Assembly (NCBI GenBank): GCA_963666035.2
Contig: CAXXJI010000016.1
Span: 62,001 to 126,000, forward strand
Length of the DNA: 64,000 nucleotides
Direction: 5' to 3'
Origin: CALMFG01 sp963666035
Lineage (GTDB): Bacteria; Bacillota; Clostridia; Christensenellales; CALMFG01
Positions 1 through 7,495 of this stretch are shown piece after piece. Under the pieces are notes generated by a model. That model had not been told where the DNA came from and did not search any database. It was given only the letters and a program-made list of their open reading frames with translations. A program made the position numbers and the translations under genes. Position 1 is the stretch's first letter. Each line of letters begins with the position of its first letter.

Positions 1-158
1 ATACTTTAAAAGAGTTTTCCGATCTGTTTTCTGAGGATGTGTATCAGGCCATCTCGCTGGAAACCTGTGTCGAAAAGCGTAAAGTGTATGGCGGCCCCGC
101 AAAAGCAAGTGTCTTAAATCACATCAAAAAGGCCAGGGCGCTGCTCGGTAAAATCTAA
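1..158 (+). CDS. argH: Argininosuccinate lyase, C-terminal end (partial)
   Basis: The gene runs in from the left edge; the reading frame starts with the codon at position 3 and stops with TAA at 156-158, leaving 51 residues. The tail contains a block like EDVYQAISLETCVEKR followed by YGGPAKASV, which matches the conserved C-terminal helix of argininosuccinate lyase, where the last step of arginine synthesis (cleavage of argininosuccinate to arginine and fumarate) is catalysed. The catalytic residues lie outside the window. The call rests on this short tail alone. Its neighbour is an amino acid ABC transporter, which fits an arginine-related locus. Confidence 0.8.
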   Translation, partial: TLKEFSDLFSEDVYQAISLETCVEKRKVYGGPAKASVLNHIKKARALLGKI

Positions 159-252
159 TATTAGCCAATCACAGAACATGTTTTACAACGAAGTAAAGCA
201 AGGTTTAACCATTACCCTTGTTTTGTTTCACATGCTTAAAAACCGGTTCTGT

Positions 253-266
253 TGAATAATCATTAA
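253..266 (+). promoter_or_regulatory. Possible ArgR operator (ARG-box-like)
   Basis: TGAATAATCATTAA matches 12 of 14 positions of the palindromic ARG box TGAATWWWWATTCA. It lies between argH and the transporter gene, about 20 bases before the start codon. An argR gene is present in this window at 60698. The region is AT-rich, so a chance match is possible. Confidence 0.3.
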
Positions 267-288
267 TTAACTTAAAAGGAGAAAAAGA

Positions 289-1131
289 ATGAAGAAAGTT
301 TTAGTTGTTGTTTTGATATTGGCAATGGCTTTTGCGCTGGTCGCTTGTGAAAAAGCGGTTCCGGTGACTGAAACCGAAGTGACCATGGACGAAACCGATG
401 CGGCTGAAGCACCGGCAGAAGAGATGACCGTTTTGACGGTTGCTATCGACGATACCTATCCTCCGATGGAATACATCGATGATAACGGTGAATTGGTTGG
501 TTTCGATATCGAAATGACCAAAGCGATGGCTGAAAAAATGGGTATTGAAGTCGAATTCATCTCCACCGGATGGGACGGTATTTTTGCCGGACTCGCAGCC
601 CAACAGTATGACTGCATTATCTCATCTGTTTCCATGACCGTGGACAGATTGGAAAGCATGGATTTTTCAGACCCGTATATGGCAAACGGACAGGTGATCG
701 TTGTAGCGCCTGGCGATGACTCCATCACTTCTATGGAAGACTTGGCTGGAAAAAATGTTGGCGTGCAATTTGCCACCACAGCGGACGAAGCAGCTGACAA
801 AGCGTTGGAATCTGTTGAATTCGAAAAAGTGGCTTTCGACGACATGACCACCTGCTTAACCGCGATGAAGGCCGGACAGGTTGACTGCATTGTGGCCGAC
901 TATGCGGTAGCGATTGGTGCGGTTCAGGATGATCCGACTGCTTATGAAATCTCCTCGGTTGCGCTGACCAATGAACCGATTGCGATTGCGGTTGACAAAG
1001 GCAACACCGAACTTTTGGACAAGCTGAATGCGGCTTTGGACGAAGTGATTGCGGATGGCACCTTAAGTGCACTTTCAATCAAGTACATGGATGTTGACTT
1101 AACACAGGATATCGATACCGAATTACGCTAA
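289..1131 (+). CDS. Polar amino acid ABC transporter, substrate-binding lipoprotein
   Basis: This is a 280-residue extracytoplasmic solute-binding protein of the bacterial SBP family 3, which captures a polar or basic amino acid and delivers it to the membrane permease. Residues 1-19 form a lipoprotein signal peptide ending in LVAC, so Cys20 would be lipidated and anchor the protein outside the membrane. An acidic linker (about residues 28-45) precedes the fold, which begins with the typical DDTYPPMEYIDDNGELVGFD block. A strong ribosome binding site, AAAGGAG at 275-281, supports the ATG at 289. Permease and ATPase genes follow in the same direction. Position after argH suggests arginine or a related substrate, but this is inference. 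Confidence 0.92.
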   Translation: MKKVLVVVLILAMAFALVACEKAVPVTETEVTMDETDAAEAPAEEMTVLTVAIDDTYPPMEYIDDNGELVGFDIEMTKAMAEKMGIEVEFISTGWDGIFAGLAAQQYDCIISSVSMTVDRLESMDFSDPYMANGQVIVVAPGDDSITSMEDLAGKNVGVQFATTADEAADKALESVEFEKVAFDDMTTCLTAMKAGQVDCIVADYAVAIGAVQDDPTAYEISSVALTNEPIAIAVDKGNTELLDKLNAALDEVIADGTLSALSIKYMDVDLTQDIDTELR

Positions 1132-1150
1132 AAAAGAAAATTGCCTAGAA

Positions 1151-1180
1151 AAGGCTTGCACATTGCAATGTGCAAGCCTT
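1151..1180 (+). terminator. Perfect hairpin between binding protein and permease genes
   Basis: Fourteen bases pair perfectly with the next fourteen around a GC centre (AAGGCTTGCACATT and its complement). It is followed by ATTATTAAAA, not by a run of T, so it is more likely a partial terminator or an mRNA-stabilising stem than a full stop. Such stems commonly let the binding protein be made in excess over the membrane parts of the same operon. Confidence 0.6.
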
Positions 1181-1246
1181 ATTATTAAAACAATTATAAT
1201 TTAATTGCTTTAATAATAAATACGTTTTTATATAAGGGGAAAAACC

Positions 1247-1909
1247 ATGTCAATTAACTGGAACCAGGTAGAACTCTTTGCGAAAGGAACGCTGACGACG
1301 GTTGAGCTGACGTTGCTCAGCATGTGCGTGGGCACGCTGTTGGGCCTGGTGATTTCACTGGGGCGCATATCGAAAAACCCAATCCTCAACAAAGTCACAT
1401 GGATTTATGTGTGGGTGTTCCGCGGAACGCCGCTGCTGTTGCAGATTATGATTGTATATTTGGCCATACCGCTGATGAGCATTCAGATTACAGGTGAACC
1501 GATTGCCATGACGCGTTTTATGTCGGCATGTATCGCGCTGACGCTGAATACAGCCGCTTATCTGGCCGAAATTTTCCGGGCAGGGATTTTATCCATCGAC
1601 AAAGGCCAGTTCGAGGCCGCCAAGGCGGTGGGCATGACGCACAGTCAAACCATGACCAAGGTGATTATTCCGCAGACTATCCGTGTAGTTCTGCCGCCTT
1701 ACTCCAATGAGTTCATCATGATCTTGAAAGACACCTCGCTGGTGTCAGCCATCGGGCTTGCAGAGCTGTACCGCGCTTCCGAAAAACTGTCTTCAGCTAC
1801 CGGAAAGTGGGAATATTTGTTTATCGCGGCGGCGGTGTATCTGGTCATGACCACACTGGCAACATGGGTGTTTTCAAAACTTGAAAAACGCTATTCGATC
1901 TTTGTATAG
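1247..1909 (+). CDS. Amino acid ABC transporter permease (HisM/GlnP family)
   Basis: A 220-residue membrane protein with several hydrophobic segments and the cytoplasmic coupling (EAA) loop EAAKAVGMTHSQTMTKVIIP near residue 125, which docks onto the ATPase. Length and motif are typical of His/Glu/Gln/Arg family permeases, which act as homo- or heterodimers; only one permease gene is present, so a homodimer is likely. AGGGGAAAAACC precedes the ATG at 1247. It lies 115 bases after the binding-protein gene, beyond the perfect hairpin, and 21 bases before the ATPase gene, so it probably belongs to the same operon at a lower expression level. Confidence 0.92.
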   Translation: MSINWNQVELFAKGTLTTVELTLLSMCVGTLLGLVISLGRISKNPILNKVTWIYVWVFRGTPLLLQIMIVYLAIPLMSIQITGEPIAMTRFMSACIALTLNTAAYLAEIFRAGILSIDKGQFEAAKAVGMTHSQTMTKVIIPQTIRVVLPPYSNEFIMILKDTSLVSAIGLAELYRASEKLSSATGKWEYLFIAAAVYLVMTTLATWVFSKLEKRYSIFV

Positions 1910-1930
1910 GGAAAACGGGGGAGAGAAAAG

Positions 1931-2698
1931 ATGAGTATGATTAGAGGCGAGCATATCTACAAATCGTTCGGCGATTTGGAGGTGCTGAAAGATATTAATT
2001 TTCAAATTGAAAATTCGGAAGTGGTGTGCGTCATCGGGCCGTCCGGCTCGGGTAAATCCACACTGCTCCGGTGCATGAATCATTTGGAACGCATCACGTC
2101 GGGCAAGGTGTTTATCGACGGTGAAATGGTGGATTATCGCGGCGACGATAAGGACTTGATGAAGATTGACCACCGTAAAGTGACCAAGCTTTGTATGGAG
2201 CTTGGCATGGTGTTTCAGCGGTTCAATCTGTTCCCACATTTAACCGCGCTTGGCAATGTGACACTGGCCTCCGTTGAAGTGCGTAAAACGGCGAAAGCAG
2301 AAGCGGCGGAAAAAGGCAAAGCGCTGCTGGAAAAGGTCGGGTTGGCCGACAAGGCAAACGAGTACCCATCCCGTCTTTCGGGCGGGCAGCAGCAGCGTGT
2401 GGCCATCGCGCGAGCGCTTGCGATGGAACCGAAAATTATGCTGTTTGATGAACCGACTTCCGCGCTGGATCCGGAACTCGTCGGTGAGGTTTTAGAGGTC
2501 ATGAAGGACCTCGCAAAATCGGGCATGACCATGATGGTGGTGACGCATGAGATGAATTTTGCGCGTGAAGTGGCTGACCGTGTGATCTTCATGGATGAAG
2601 GCCGAATTGTTGAAGAGGGCAGCCCAAAGCAGATTTTTGGCAGCCCTAAAGAAGCCAGAACCCGCGCATTCTTGAGCAAAACCAACGTGAAGATATAG
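1931..2698 (+). CDS. Amino acid ABC transporter ATP-binding protein (GlnQ/HisP family)
   Basis: A 255-residue ABC ATPase that powers amino acid import. The Walker A motif GPSGSGKST is near residue 36, the ABC signature LSGGQQQR near 153, and Walker B IMLFDEP follows, with the switch histidine in VVTHEM. All catalytic parts are intact and the length is normal for the family. It forms the third gene of the importer with the permease upstream. The ribosome binding site is GGGGGAG about five bases before ATG at 1931. The substrate cannot be told from the ATPase; the argH neighbourhood points to arginine or a related amino acid. Confidence 0.94.
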   Translation: MSMIRGEHIYKSFGDLEVLKDINFQIENSEVVCVIGPSGSGKSTLLRCMNHLERITSGKVFIDGEMVDYRGDDKDLMKIDHRKVTKLCMELGMVFQRFNLFPHLTALGNVTLASVEVRKTAKAEAAEKGKALLEKVGLADKANEYPSRLSGGQQQRVAIARALAMEPKIMLFDEPTSALDPELVGEVLEVMKDLAKSGMTMMVVTHEMNFAREVADRVIFMDEGRIVEEGSPKQIFGSPKEARTRAFLSKTNVKI

Positions 2699-2730
2699 CG
2701 AAGAATTCGCTTTTGTGATAACATGATATT

Positions 2731-3291
2731 ATGAATACAATCACTTTGATGTTAATCGTGACAGCGCTTTTAATCATTTTACCGATCGGCTATGTCACGA
2801 TGCTGAAATGGAACGAATACAAAGACAAAAAAATGCGCCAGTCGGCGGTGGTCACCGTCTTTTTGGCGCTTTTGATGTTGATCATTTTTTCGGGCGTTAA
2901 CCTCTATAATCTTTTAATCAATCATGATGAGCGTGTGGTGGCACAACGATATGTGGACAGCCTGATCGGAAACAGCATCAACAAAGATCAGGCGGCTTTT
3001 CTTTCGGATGTCAATACGATCGCATATGAGATTGAGCAAACCGATGCGGTTTTCAGCGCGGCGGTGGCGGCCGGATTCAGCGAAAATCCGGGATTGTTCA
3101 TCTCCCGCAGTGCGCCTAAGGATTCGGAAGGCAACGTGTATTTGTATGTTCTGACGCGGGATTTAAAGCTCGGCTTGGACGTGGAACTGAAACCCTCAGG
3201 GGCTTTTTATGATGTATACGAAGTCTCGGTGCTGGACGAAGCAAAACAGTCAGCTGTGGAAAAACAGGAAGAATTCTCACCGATTTGGTAA
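2731..3291 (+). CDS. Membrane-anchored protein of unknown function
   Basis: I do not recognise this 186-residue protein. Two hydrophobic segments are visible (about residues 2-23 and 38-63), separated by a short lysine-rich loop with KWNEYKDKK. The rest, about 120 residues, is soluble and probably outside the cell by the positive-inside rule. There is no metal or nucleotide motif. It follows the transporter ATPase by 32 bases and precedes the MazG-like gene by 14, so it may be co-transcribed with either. Confidence 0.7.
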   Translation: MNTITLMLIVTALLIILPIGYVTMLKWNEYKDKKMRQSAVVTVFLALLMLIIFSGVNLYNLLINHDERVVAQRYVDSLIGNSINKDQAAFLSDVNTIAYEIEQTDAVFSAAVAAGFSENPGLFISRSAPKDSEGNVYLYVLTRDLKLGLDVELKPSGAFYDVYEVSVLDEAKQSAVEKQEEFSPIW

Positions 3292-3305
3292 AAAGGGGAA
3301 TAAAT

Positions 3306-3629
3306 ATGCAGGCGGATGATTATCAAAAAAAAGCCTTAAGAACAGCCAGCAAGATGACCGAAGGAGATATGATTCTAAACGGTGTTTTGGGCCTAAACGG
3401 CGAAGCGGGCGAGGTGGCCGACCATATCAAAAAAGTGCGGTTTCAGGGGCACGAGATGAACAAAGCGCATCTGGCCGATGAACTTGGTGATATTCTCTGG
3501 TATATTGCTATTATGAGTGAGGGCCTCGGGTTTACGCTCTCGGAAGTGATGGAGATGAATGTGGAGAAGCTGAAAAAGCGTTATCCGGATGGGTTTAGTG
3601 TGGAGAAAAGCATTAATCGGGACAAATAA
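3306..3629 (+). CDS. MazG-like nucleotide pyrophosphohydrolase
   Basis: A short all-alpha NTP pyrophosphohydrolase of the MazG-like group (107 residues), which hydrolyses nucleoside triphosphates to monophosphate and pyrophosphate and often cleans the nucleotide pool. The metal-binding acidic motifs are visible: GEAGEVADHIKK near residue 33 and DELGDILWYI near residue 60. A TTG seven codons upstream (3285) would extend it, but the ATG at 3306 has AAAAGGGG seven bases in front and overlaps no other gene, so I chose it. A hairpin terminator follows directly. Confidence 0.85.
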   Translation: MQADDYQKKALRTASKMTEGDMILNGVLGLNGEAGEVADHIKKVRFQGHEMNKAHLADELGDILWYIAIMSEGLGFTLSEVMEMNVEKLKKRYPDGFSVEKSINRDK

Positions 3630-3644
3630 AGAAAATACTTGGAT

Positions 3645-3673
3645 AAAAAACCATCCTTGCGGATGGTTTTTTT
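3645..3673. terminator. Bidirectional intrinsic terminator
   Basis: AAAAAACCATCC, loop TTGC, then GGATGGTTTTTTT. The run of A on one side and of T on the other allow it to end both the MazG-like gene and the convergent proA gene. Confidence 0.88.
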
Positions 3674-3686
3674 GTGTTATCTTCAA

Positions 3687-4931
3687 TTATCTGATCTGTC
3701 CTGTACCTTCAATGACGTATTTTATGGTGGTCAGTTCCTTAAGGCCCATCGGCCCTCTGGCATGCAGCTTTTGGGTTGAGATGCCAATCTCGGCGCCAAA
3801 GCCGAACATTTCGCCGTCGGTAAAACGCGTGCTGGCATTGGTATACACGGCGGCGGCGTCTACGCGGTCAAAAAACAACTTGGAGTTATTATAATCGTTG
3901 GTGATGATGGTCTCCGAGTGCATGGTGCCGTATTGGTTGATATGGTCGATGGCCTCAGAAACACCTTTGACCACTTTCACTGATAAAATATTGTCTAAAA
4001 ATTCGGTGTAAAAGTCCTCTTCGGTAGCGGGAATGGCTTCCTTTAAAATCGCGCAGGTTTTCTCGCATCCGCGGAATTCCACGCTTTTCTCGCTCAATTT
4101 TTTATACGCCTTGGGTAAAAAAACCTCAGCGACGGATTCGGCCACCAGCAGGCTTTCAACGGCGTTACAGACAGCGGGGCGCTGGGTTTTGCCGTTAAAA
4201 AGAATATCGACACCCATATCAAGGTCGGCGGTATCGTCGATGTAGACATGACAATTCCCGGTGCCAGTTTCAATGGTGGGGATGGTGGCATTTTTTACGA
4301 CACTCTGAATCAATCCTGCGCCGCCGCGGGGAATCAGCACGCTGATCAGGCCGTTTAAGGTCATCATATAGGTGGCAGCTTCCCGACTGACGTCCTGGAG
4401 CAGCTGCACCGCGCCTTGGGGCAGCCCTGCTCTTTCTCCAGCTTTCACAGCCGCTTTCACCACCGCGCTGTTGGACGCAAACGCCTCGGACCCTCCGCGC
4501 AGGACCACGGCGTTCCCGGTTTTGATGCAGAGACCCATCGCGTCCGCGGTCACGTTGGGACGTGCTTCGTAGATGATGCCCACCACGCCCAAAGGAACAC
4601 GCTTTTTAGTAATCTCAAGACCGTTCGGGCGTTTGACGGTACCCAGGCCCTCGCCGATGGGGTCATCCAGCGCGGCTACTTGACGCAATCCGTCGGCCAT
4701 GCCTTTGATGCGCGCTTCGCTGAGTACCAGACGGTCAATCAGCGCGTCGGTACGTCCCACGGCTCTGGCTGCGTCTACATCCTTTTGGTTCTCGGCCAAA
4801 ATCTCTGCGCTGCTTTCTTCCAGAGCATCAGCCATGGCGTGCAGAATCGCGTTTTTGGTGTCGGTGCCCAAAAGCCCCAAATCGTATGACGCCTTTTTTG
4901 CGGCTTCGGCCTGCCTGCGTACGTGTTCCAT
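3687..4931 (-). CDS. proA: Gamma-glutamyl phosphate reductase (proline biosynthesis)
   Basis: ProA reduces gamma-glutamyl phosphate with NADPH to glutamate semialdehyde, the second step of proline synthesis. The protein is 414 residues, the normal length, and belongs to the aldehyde dehydrogenase superfamily. The block KTQRPAVCNAVESLLV contains the catalytic cysteine, and VLRGGSEAF and the C-terminal RGPMGLKELTTIKY are family hallmarks. The ATG at 4931 begins MEHVRRQAEAAKKA. No proB (glutamate 5-kinase) gene lies next to it, unlike the usual proBA pair, so the kinase must be elsewhere. An extended -10 element lies upstream at 4974-4982. Confidence 0.95.
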   Translation of the reverse strand: MEHVRRQAEAAKKASYDLGLLGTDTKNAILHAMADALEESSAEILAENQKDVDAARAVGRTDALIDRLVLSEARIKGMADGLRQVAALDDPIGEGLGTVKRPNGLEITKKRVPLGVVGIIYEARPNVTADAMGLCIKTGNAVVLRGGSEAFASNSAVVKAAVKAGERAGLPQGAVQLLQDVSREAATYMMTLNGLISVLIPRGGAGLIQSVVKNATIPTIETGTGNCHVYIDDTADLDMGVDILFNGKTQRPAVCNAVESLLVAESVAEVFLPKAYKKLSEKSVEFRGCEKTCAILKEAIPATEEDFYTEFLDNILSVKVVKGVSEAIDHINQYGTMHSETIITNDYNNSKLFFDRVDAAAVYTNASTRFTDGEMFGFGAEIGISTQKLHARGPMGLKELTTIKYVIEGTGQIR

Positions 4932-4973
4932 TACGTATACTCCTTAAATAAAATTCAAAACAGATTTTTGGTT

Positions 4974-4982
4974 ATTATAACA
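4974..4982 (-). promoter_or_regulatory. proA promoter, extended -10
   Basis: On the minus strand TGTTATAAT forms a perfect extended -10 element about 45 bases before the proA start. The -35 region (TTACAA, 17 bases further up) is weak, as is common with extended -10 promoters. Confidence 0.5.
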
Positions 4983-5002
4983 TCAAAGTTTGATTTTTGT
5001 AA

Positions 5003-5036
5003 TAAAAAACCGCCCATTTTTAGTATGGACGGCGAT
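5003..5036 (-). terminator. Terminator of yebC
   Basis: On the minus strand CCGTCCAT pairs with ATGGGCGG (one G-U pair) and is followed by TTTTTTATT, directly after the yebC stop codon. Confidence 0.75.
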
Positions 5037-5045
5037 TTTTCTGAT

Positions 5046-5786
5046 TTACTCTTCGTCGCTGAACACGGCATTATGGTAGACGTTATTGATATCGTCGTGG
5101 TCTTCCAGCCAATCCAGCATCTTCATCACCTTATCCTCGTTTTCGGGAGGCACATCCACCGTGGTCTGGGGAACCATCTGCACTTCGCCCACCAGGAAAG
5201 TATATCCGGCATCTAAAAGCGCGGTGGATACATCGGTGAAAGTTTCAGGGGCTGTGGTAATCTCATAGATATCGTCATCGTCGCCGTTGATGTCCTCGGC
5301 ACCCGCTTCCAGCGCCGCCATAAACAAAGTTTCCTCGTCCACATCACCACTTTTTTCTATCGCGATCACGCCTTTTTTGTCGAACATATAGCTGACGCAT
5401 CCGGTGGTACCAAGGCTGCCGCCCATCTTGTCAAAGATGTGTCGCACTTCGCCGGCGGTACGATTGCGGTTGTCGCTGAACGCTTCGGCGATGACGGCAA
5501 CACCGCCGAGACCGTAGCCTTCATAGACCATTTCTTCGTAAATGACGCTGTTGTCTTCGCCGGAAGCTTTTTTGATCGAACGATCGATATTGTCGTTCGG
5601 CATATTCGCCGCCTTACATTTGGCGATCACGTCCCGAAGCCGCCCGTTAACGTTGGGGTCGGCGCCGCCGCCCTGTTTGACCGCCACCGAAATCTCGCGG
5701 CCCAGCTTGGTAAATATCTTAGATCGCTGGGCGTCGGCTTTGCCTTTCTTATGTTTAATGGTTGACCATTTTGAATGTCCTGACAT
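5046..5786 (-). CDS. yebC: YebC/PmpR family transcriptional and translational regulator
   Basis: A 246-residue YebC/PmpR family protein starting with the family signature MSGHSKWSTIKHKKGKADAQ. Family members have been described as DNA-binding regulators and, more recently, as factors that help ribosomes through difficult proline stretches. The three-domain length is normal, the middle carries GGSLGTTGCVSYMFDKKG and the end is acidic. It is transcribed alone from a good promoter at 5817-5845 and ends in its own terminator. No ruvC or other Holliday junction genes are adjacent, unlike in proteobacteria. Confidence 0.93.
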   Translation of the reverse strand: MSGHSKWSTIKHKKGKADAQRSKIFTKLGREISVAVKQGGGADPNVNGRLRDVIAKCKAANMPNDNIDRSIKKASGEDNSVIYEEMVYEGYGLGGVAVIAEAFSDNRNRTAGEVRHIFDKMGGSLGTTGCVSYMFDKKGVIAIEKSGDVDEETLFMAALEAGAEDINGDDDDIYEITTAPETFTDVSTALLDAGYTFLVGEVQMVPQTTVDVPPENEDKVMKMLDWLEDHDDINNVYHNAVFSDEE

Positions 5787-5816
5787 ATTTACACCTCATT
5801 ATTTTTTCCAGCCGCC

Positions 5817-5845
5817 ATTTTAGCACAAAATCCGGCCGGTTTCAA
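5817..5845 (-). promoter_or_regulatory. yebC promoter
   Basis: On the minus strand TTGAAA, a 17-base spacer and TAAAAT, 31 bases before the yebC ATG. Confidence 0.65.
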
Positions 5846-5852
5846 TCGATTA

Positions 5853-6434
5853 TTAGTTTAATTCATCCAGCGTCAGCGAAAAACTGTCTATAAAAGTAGC
5901 CATAAAATAATCCACCTCGGGCATCTTTAAGCTTTTAATGGTTTTTTCAAGAGTCTGTCTGGCTTTTTTAAAGCCGTCATTTCCGGTGCCGATCTCTTCA
6001 ATGCATTTGATATAGGCACAGATTTTATCGGCGGCTTTGACGAGTTGGTAGTGCTCGGCTTCCTGCGCCTGATCTTTGATGAGCACCTCATAATCGTATT
6101 GCAGTTCATCCGGCAGCATGTGCCAGAGTGCATCCTCGGCAATCGCCTCAATTTTCTTATATTCCTTGTTGATCTCGGGATTAAAATATTTAATCGGTGT
6201 AGGCAAGTCGCCGGTGATGACCTCGCCTGCTTCGTGGTAAACAGCCAGCGCCATCACGCGCTCGGGGTTGACGTTTCCGCCGAACATACGGTTTTTAATG
6301 AGCGCCAGCGCATGCGCGATCATCGCGGCCTGCAGGGAGTGCTCCTGAATGTTTTCTTCCACGGTATTGCGCATGATGCCCCAGCGCTTGATATATTTCA
6401 TTTTGGACATATAAGCGAAAAAGTGGGATTTCAT
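5853..6434 (-). CDS. HD-domain hydrolase, YfbR-like 5'-deoxynucleotidase
   Basis: An HD-superfamily phosphohydrolase resembling E. coli YfbR, which dephosphorylates deoxynucleoside 5'-monophosphates. Visible are the first metal histidine in EEN.QEHS, the block YHEAGEVITGDLPTPIKYF, and a late KAADKICAYI (an aspartate ligand). The HD pair reads HE rather than HD, a conservative change discussed under findings. I chose the ATG at 6434 (MKSHFFAYM, 193 residues) because GAAAGG sits ten bases upstream; a TTG at 6452 would add six residues but overlaps that site. It is divergent from the TPP-controlled thiT, and its 5' end is only 24 bases from the thiT -35 box. Confidence 0.8.
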   Translation of the reverse strand: MKSHFFAYMSKMKYIKRWGIMRNTVEENIQEHSLQAAMIAHALALIKNRMFGGNVNPERVMALAVYHEAGEVITGDLPTPIKYFNPEINKEYKKIEAIAEDALWHMLPDELQYDYEVLIKDQAQEAEHYQLVKAADKICAYIKCIEEIGTGNDGFKKARQTLEKTIKSLKMPEVDYFMATFIDSFSLTLDELN

Positions 6435-6457
6435 TTTTATAAAACCTTTCAAAACAT

Positions 6458-6486
6458 TTGACGAAAACGGTATCGCGCGGTATAAT
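6458..6486 (+). promoter_or_regulatory. thiT promoter
   Basis: TTGACG, a 17-base spacer and a perfect TATAAT. It is placed correctly to transcribe the TPP leader beginning about 20 bases downstream. Confidence 0.85.
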
Positions 6487-6505
6487 ACATAAAAATTAAT
6501 ATTAC

Positions 6506-6606
6506 CGCTAGGGGTGCCAAACAGGGTGTTTAAAACACCTTGGGCTGAGATATAAACCCTTAGAACCTGTATTTGTTAGATAATTCTTGCGTAGGGAAGC
6601 GGTTAA
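6506..6606 (+). ncRNA. TPP riboswitch (THI element)
   Basis: The aptamer shows the conserved THI blocks in order: CTAGGGGTGCC, then GGGCTGAGAT, ACCCTTAGAACCTG, and GCGTAGGGAAGCGG near 6590-6602. Between the first two is a variable arm with the self-complementary GGTGTTTAAAACACC. It binds thiamine pyrophosphate in the nascent RNA. A terminator hairpin follows at 6663-6690, so control is probably by transcription termination when thiamine pyrophosphate is plentiful. The gene controlled is thiT, the thiamine-binding component of an importer. Confidence 0.95.
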
Positions 6607-6662
6607 GCTAAAATTATAGCTTTTCACGCCGTGCAGATTTGTACGGTTTTCGTTTTTAAAGG

Positions 6663-6690
6663 GGACTATCAACAGCAGATAGTCCTTTTT
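6663..6690 (+). terminator. Terminator of the TPP riboswitch expression platform
   Basis: GGACTATC, a seven-base loop, GATAGTCC and TTTTT. It stands between aptamer and thiT and is the likely ligand-controlled switch. Confidence 0.85.
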
Positions 6691-6751
6691 CTTTAGAACA
6701 ATTCTACATGATGGGCGGTAAAAAAACAACAGAAATGAGGTTTTATAAGCA

Positions 6752-7408
6752 ATGGATTGGTTAAAAGGGATTTTTGAAAGTTTTTTGGATCTTCGCATTG
6801 AAGTTTTAATTGTGGTGTGCGTACTGGCGCTGGCCGCGGTCCTGTTTTTGGTTTTTTCGGGTAAACGGGAAAAGAAAAGCTGGACGGCACAGCAGTTGTC
6901 AGTGGGGGCGCTCAGCATTGCTGTTGCATTTGTGCTTTCGTATATCCGCGTTTGGCATATGCCGCAGGGCGGTTCCATCACATTGGCGTCCATGTTGCCG
7001 ATTATGATGTTTGCGTACCTTTATGGTGTGCCGAAAGGTCTCATTGTTGGGTTAGCCTACGGCGCACTGCAGATGTTTCAGGATTTGTTTGCGGTGCACT
7101 GGCTGCAGGTATTTTTGGATTACGGCGTAGCGTTTATGGCGTTGGCATTGGCGGGCGTTTTTCGTAAGAAAGTGTCGCTTGTTTCCTTCTTTGCGGGCAT
7201 GACGCTGGCAGGGCTGGTGCGTTTTGCCGCGCATACGGTCTCGGGGGCCATTTTCTTTGCCGAATATGCGCCGGTTGGACAGAATGTATGGCTGTATTCT
7301 GCGGGGTATAATTCCTTTGTATTTATCGATCTTATCATCTGTATGGTAGCGGGCGTCTTTGTCTTCTTTTTTATCAAGCGCCAGCGTGCGGTGATCGATG
7401 GGAAATAG
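6752..7408 (+). CDS. thiT: Thiamine transporter ThiT (ECF S component)
   Basis: ThiT is the membrane substrate-binding subunit that gives an ECF-type ABC importer its specificity for thiamine. The 218-residue protein has six or seven hydrophobic segments and the family hallmarks WHMPQGGSITLASMLPI (about residue 69) and RFAAHTVSGAIFFAEYAPVG (about 150), with aromatic and acidic residues that line the thiamine pocket in known structures. An extra N-terminal hydrophobic segment of about 35 residues precedes the usual start. The shared EcfAA'T energising genes are not nearby. The TPP riboswitch upstream independently confirms the substrate. Confidence 0.93.
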   Translation: MDWLKGIFESFLDLRIEVLIVVCVLALAAVLFLVFSGKREKKSWTAQQLSVGALSIAVAFVLSYIRVWHMPQGGSITLASMLPIMMFAYLYGVPKGLIVGLAYGALQMFQDLFAVHWLQVFLDYGVAFMALALAGVFRKKVSLVSFFAGMTLAGLVRFAAHTVSGAIFFAEYAPVGQNVWLYSAGYNSFVFIDLIICMVAGVFVFFFIKRQRAVIDGK

Positions 7409-7428
7409 CTAGTATACTAATTCTATGG

Positions 7429-7468
7429 AAAAAAGCCTTGCCGGAATATCCGAAAGCAAGGCTTTTTG
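7429..7468. terminator. Bidirectional terminator after thiT
   Basis: AAAAAAGCCTTGC, a 14-base loop and GCAAGGCTTTTTG, between thiT and the convergent lipoprotein gene. Confidence 0.85.
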
Positions 7469-7495
7469 TTATCCTTATTTCATTGGTCGTATCCA

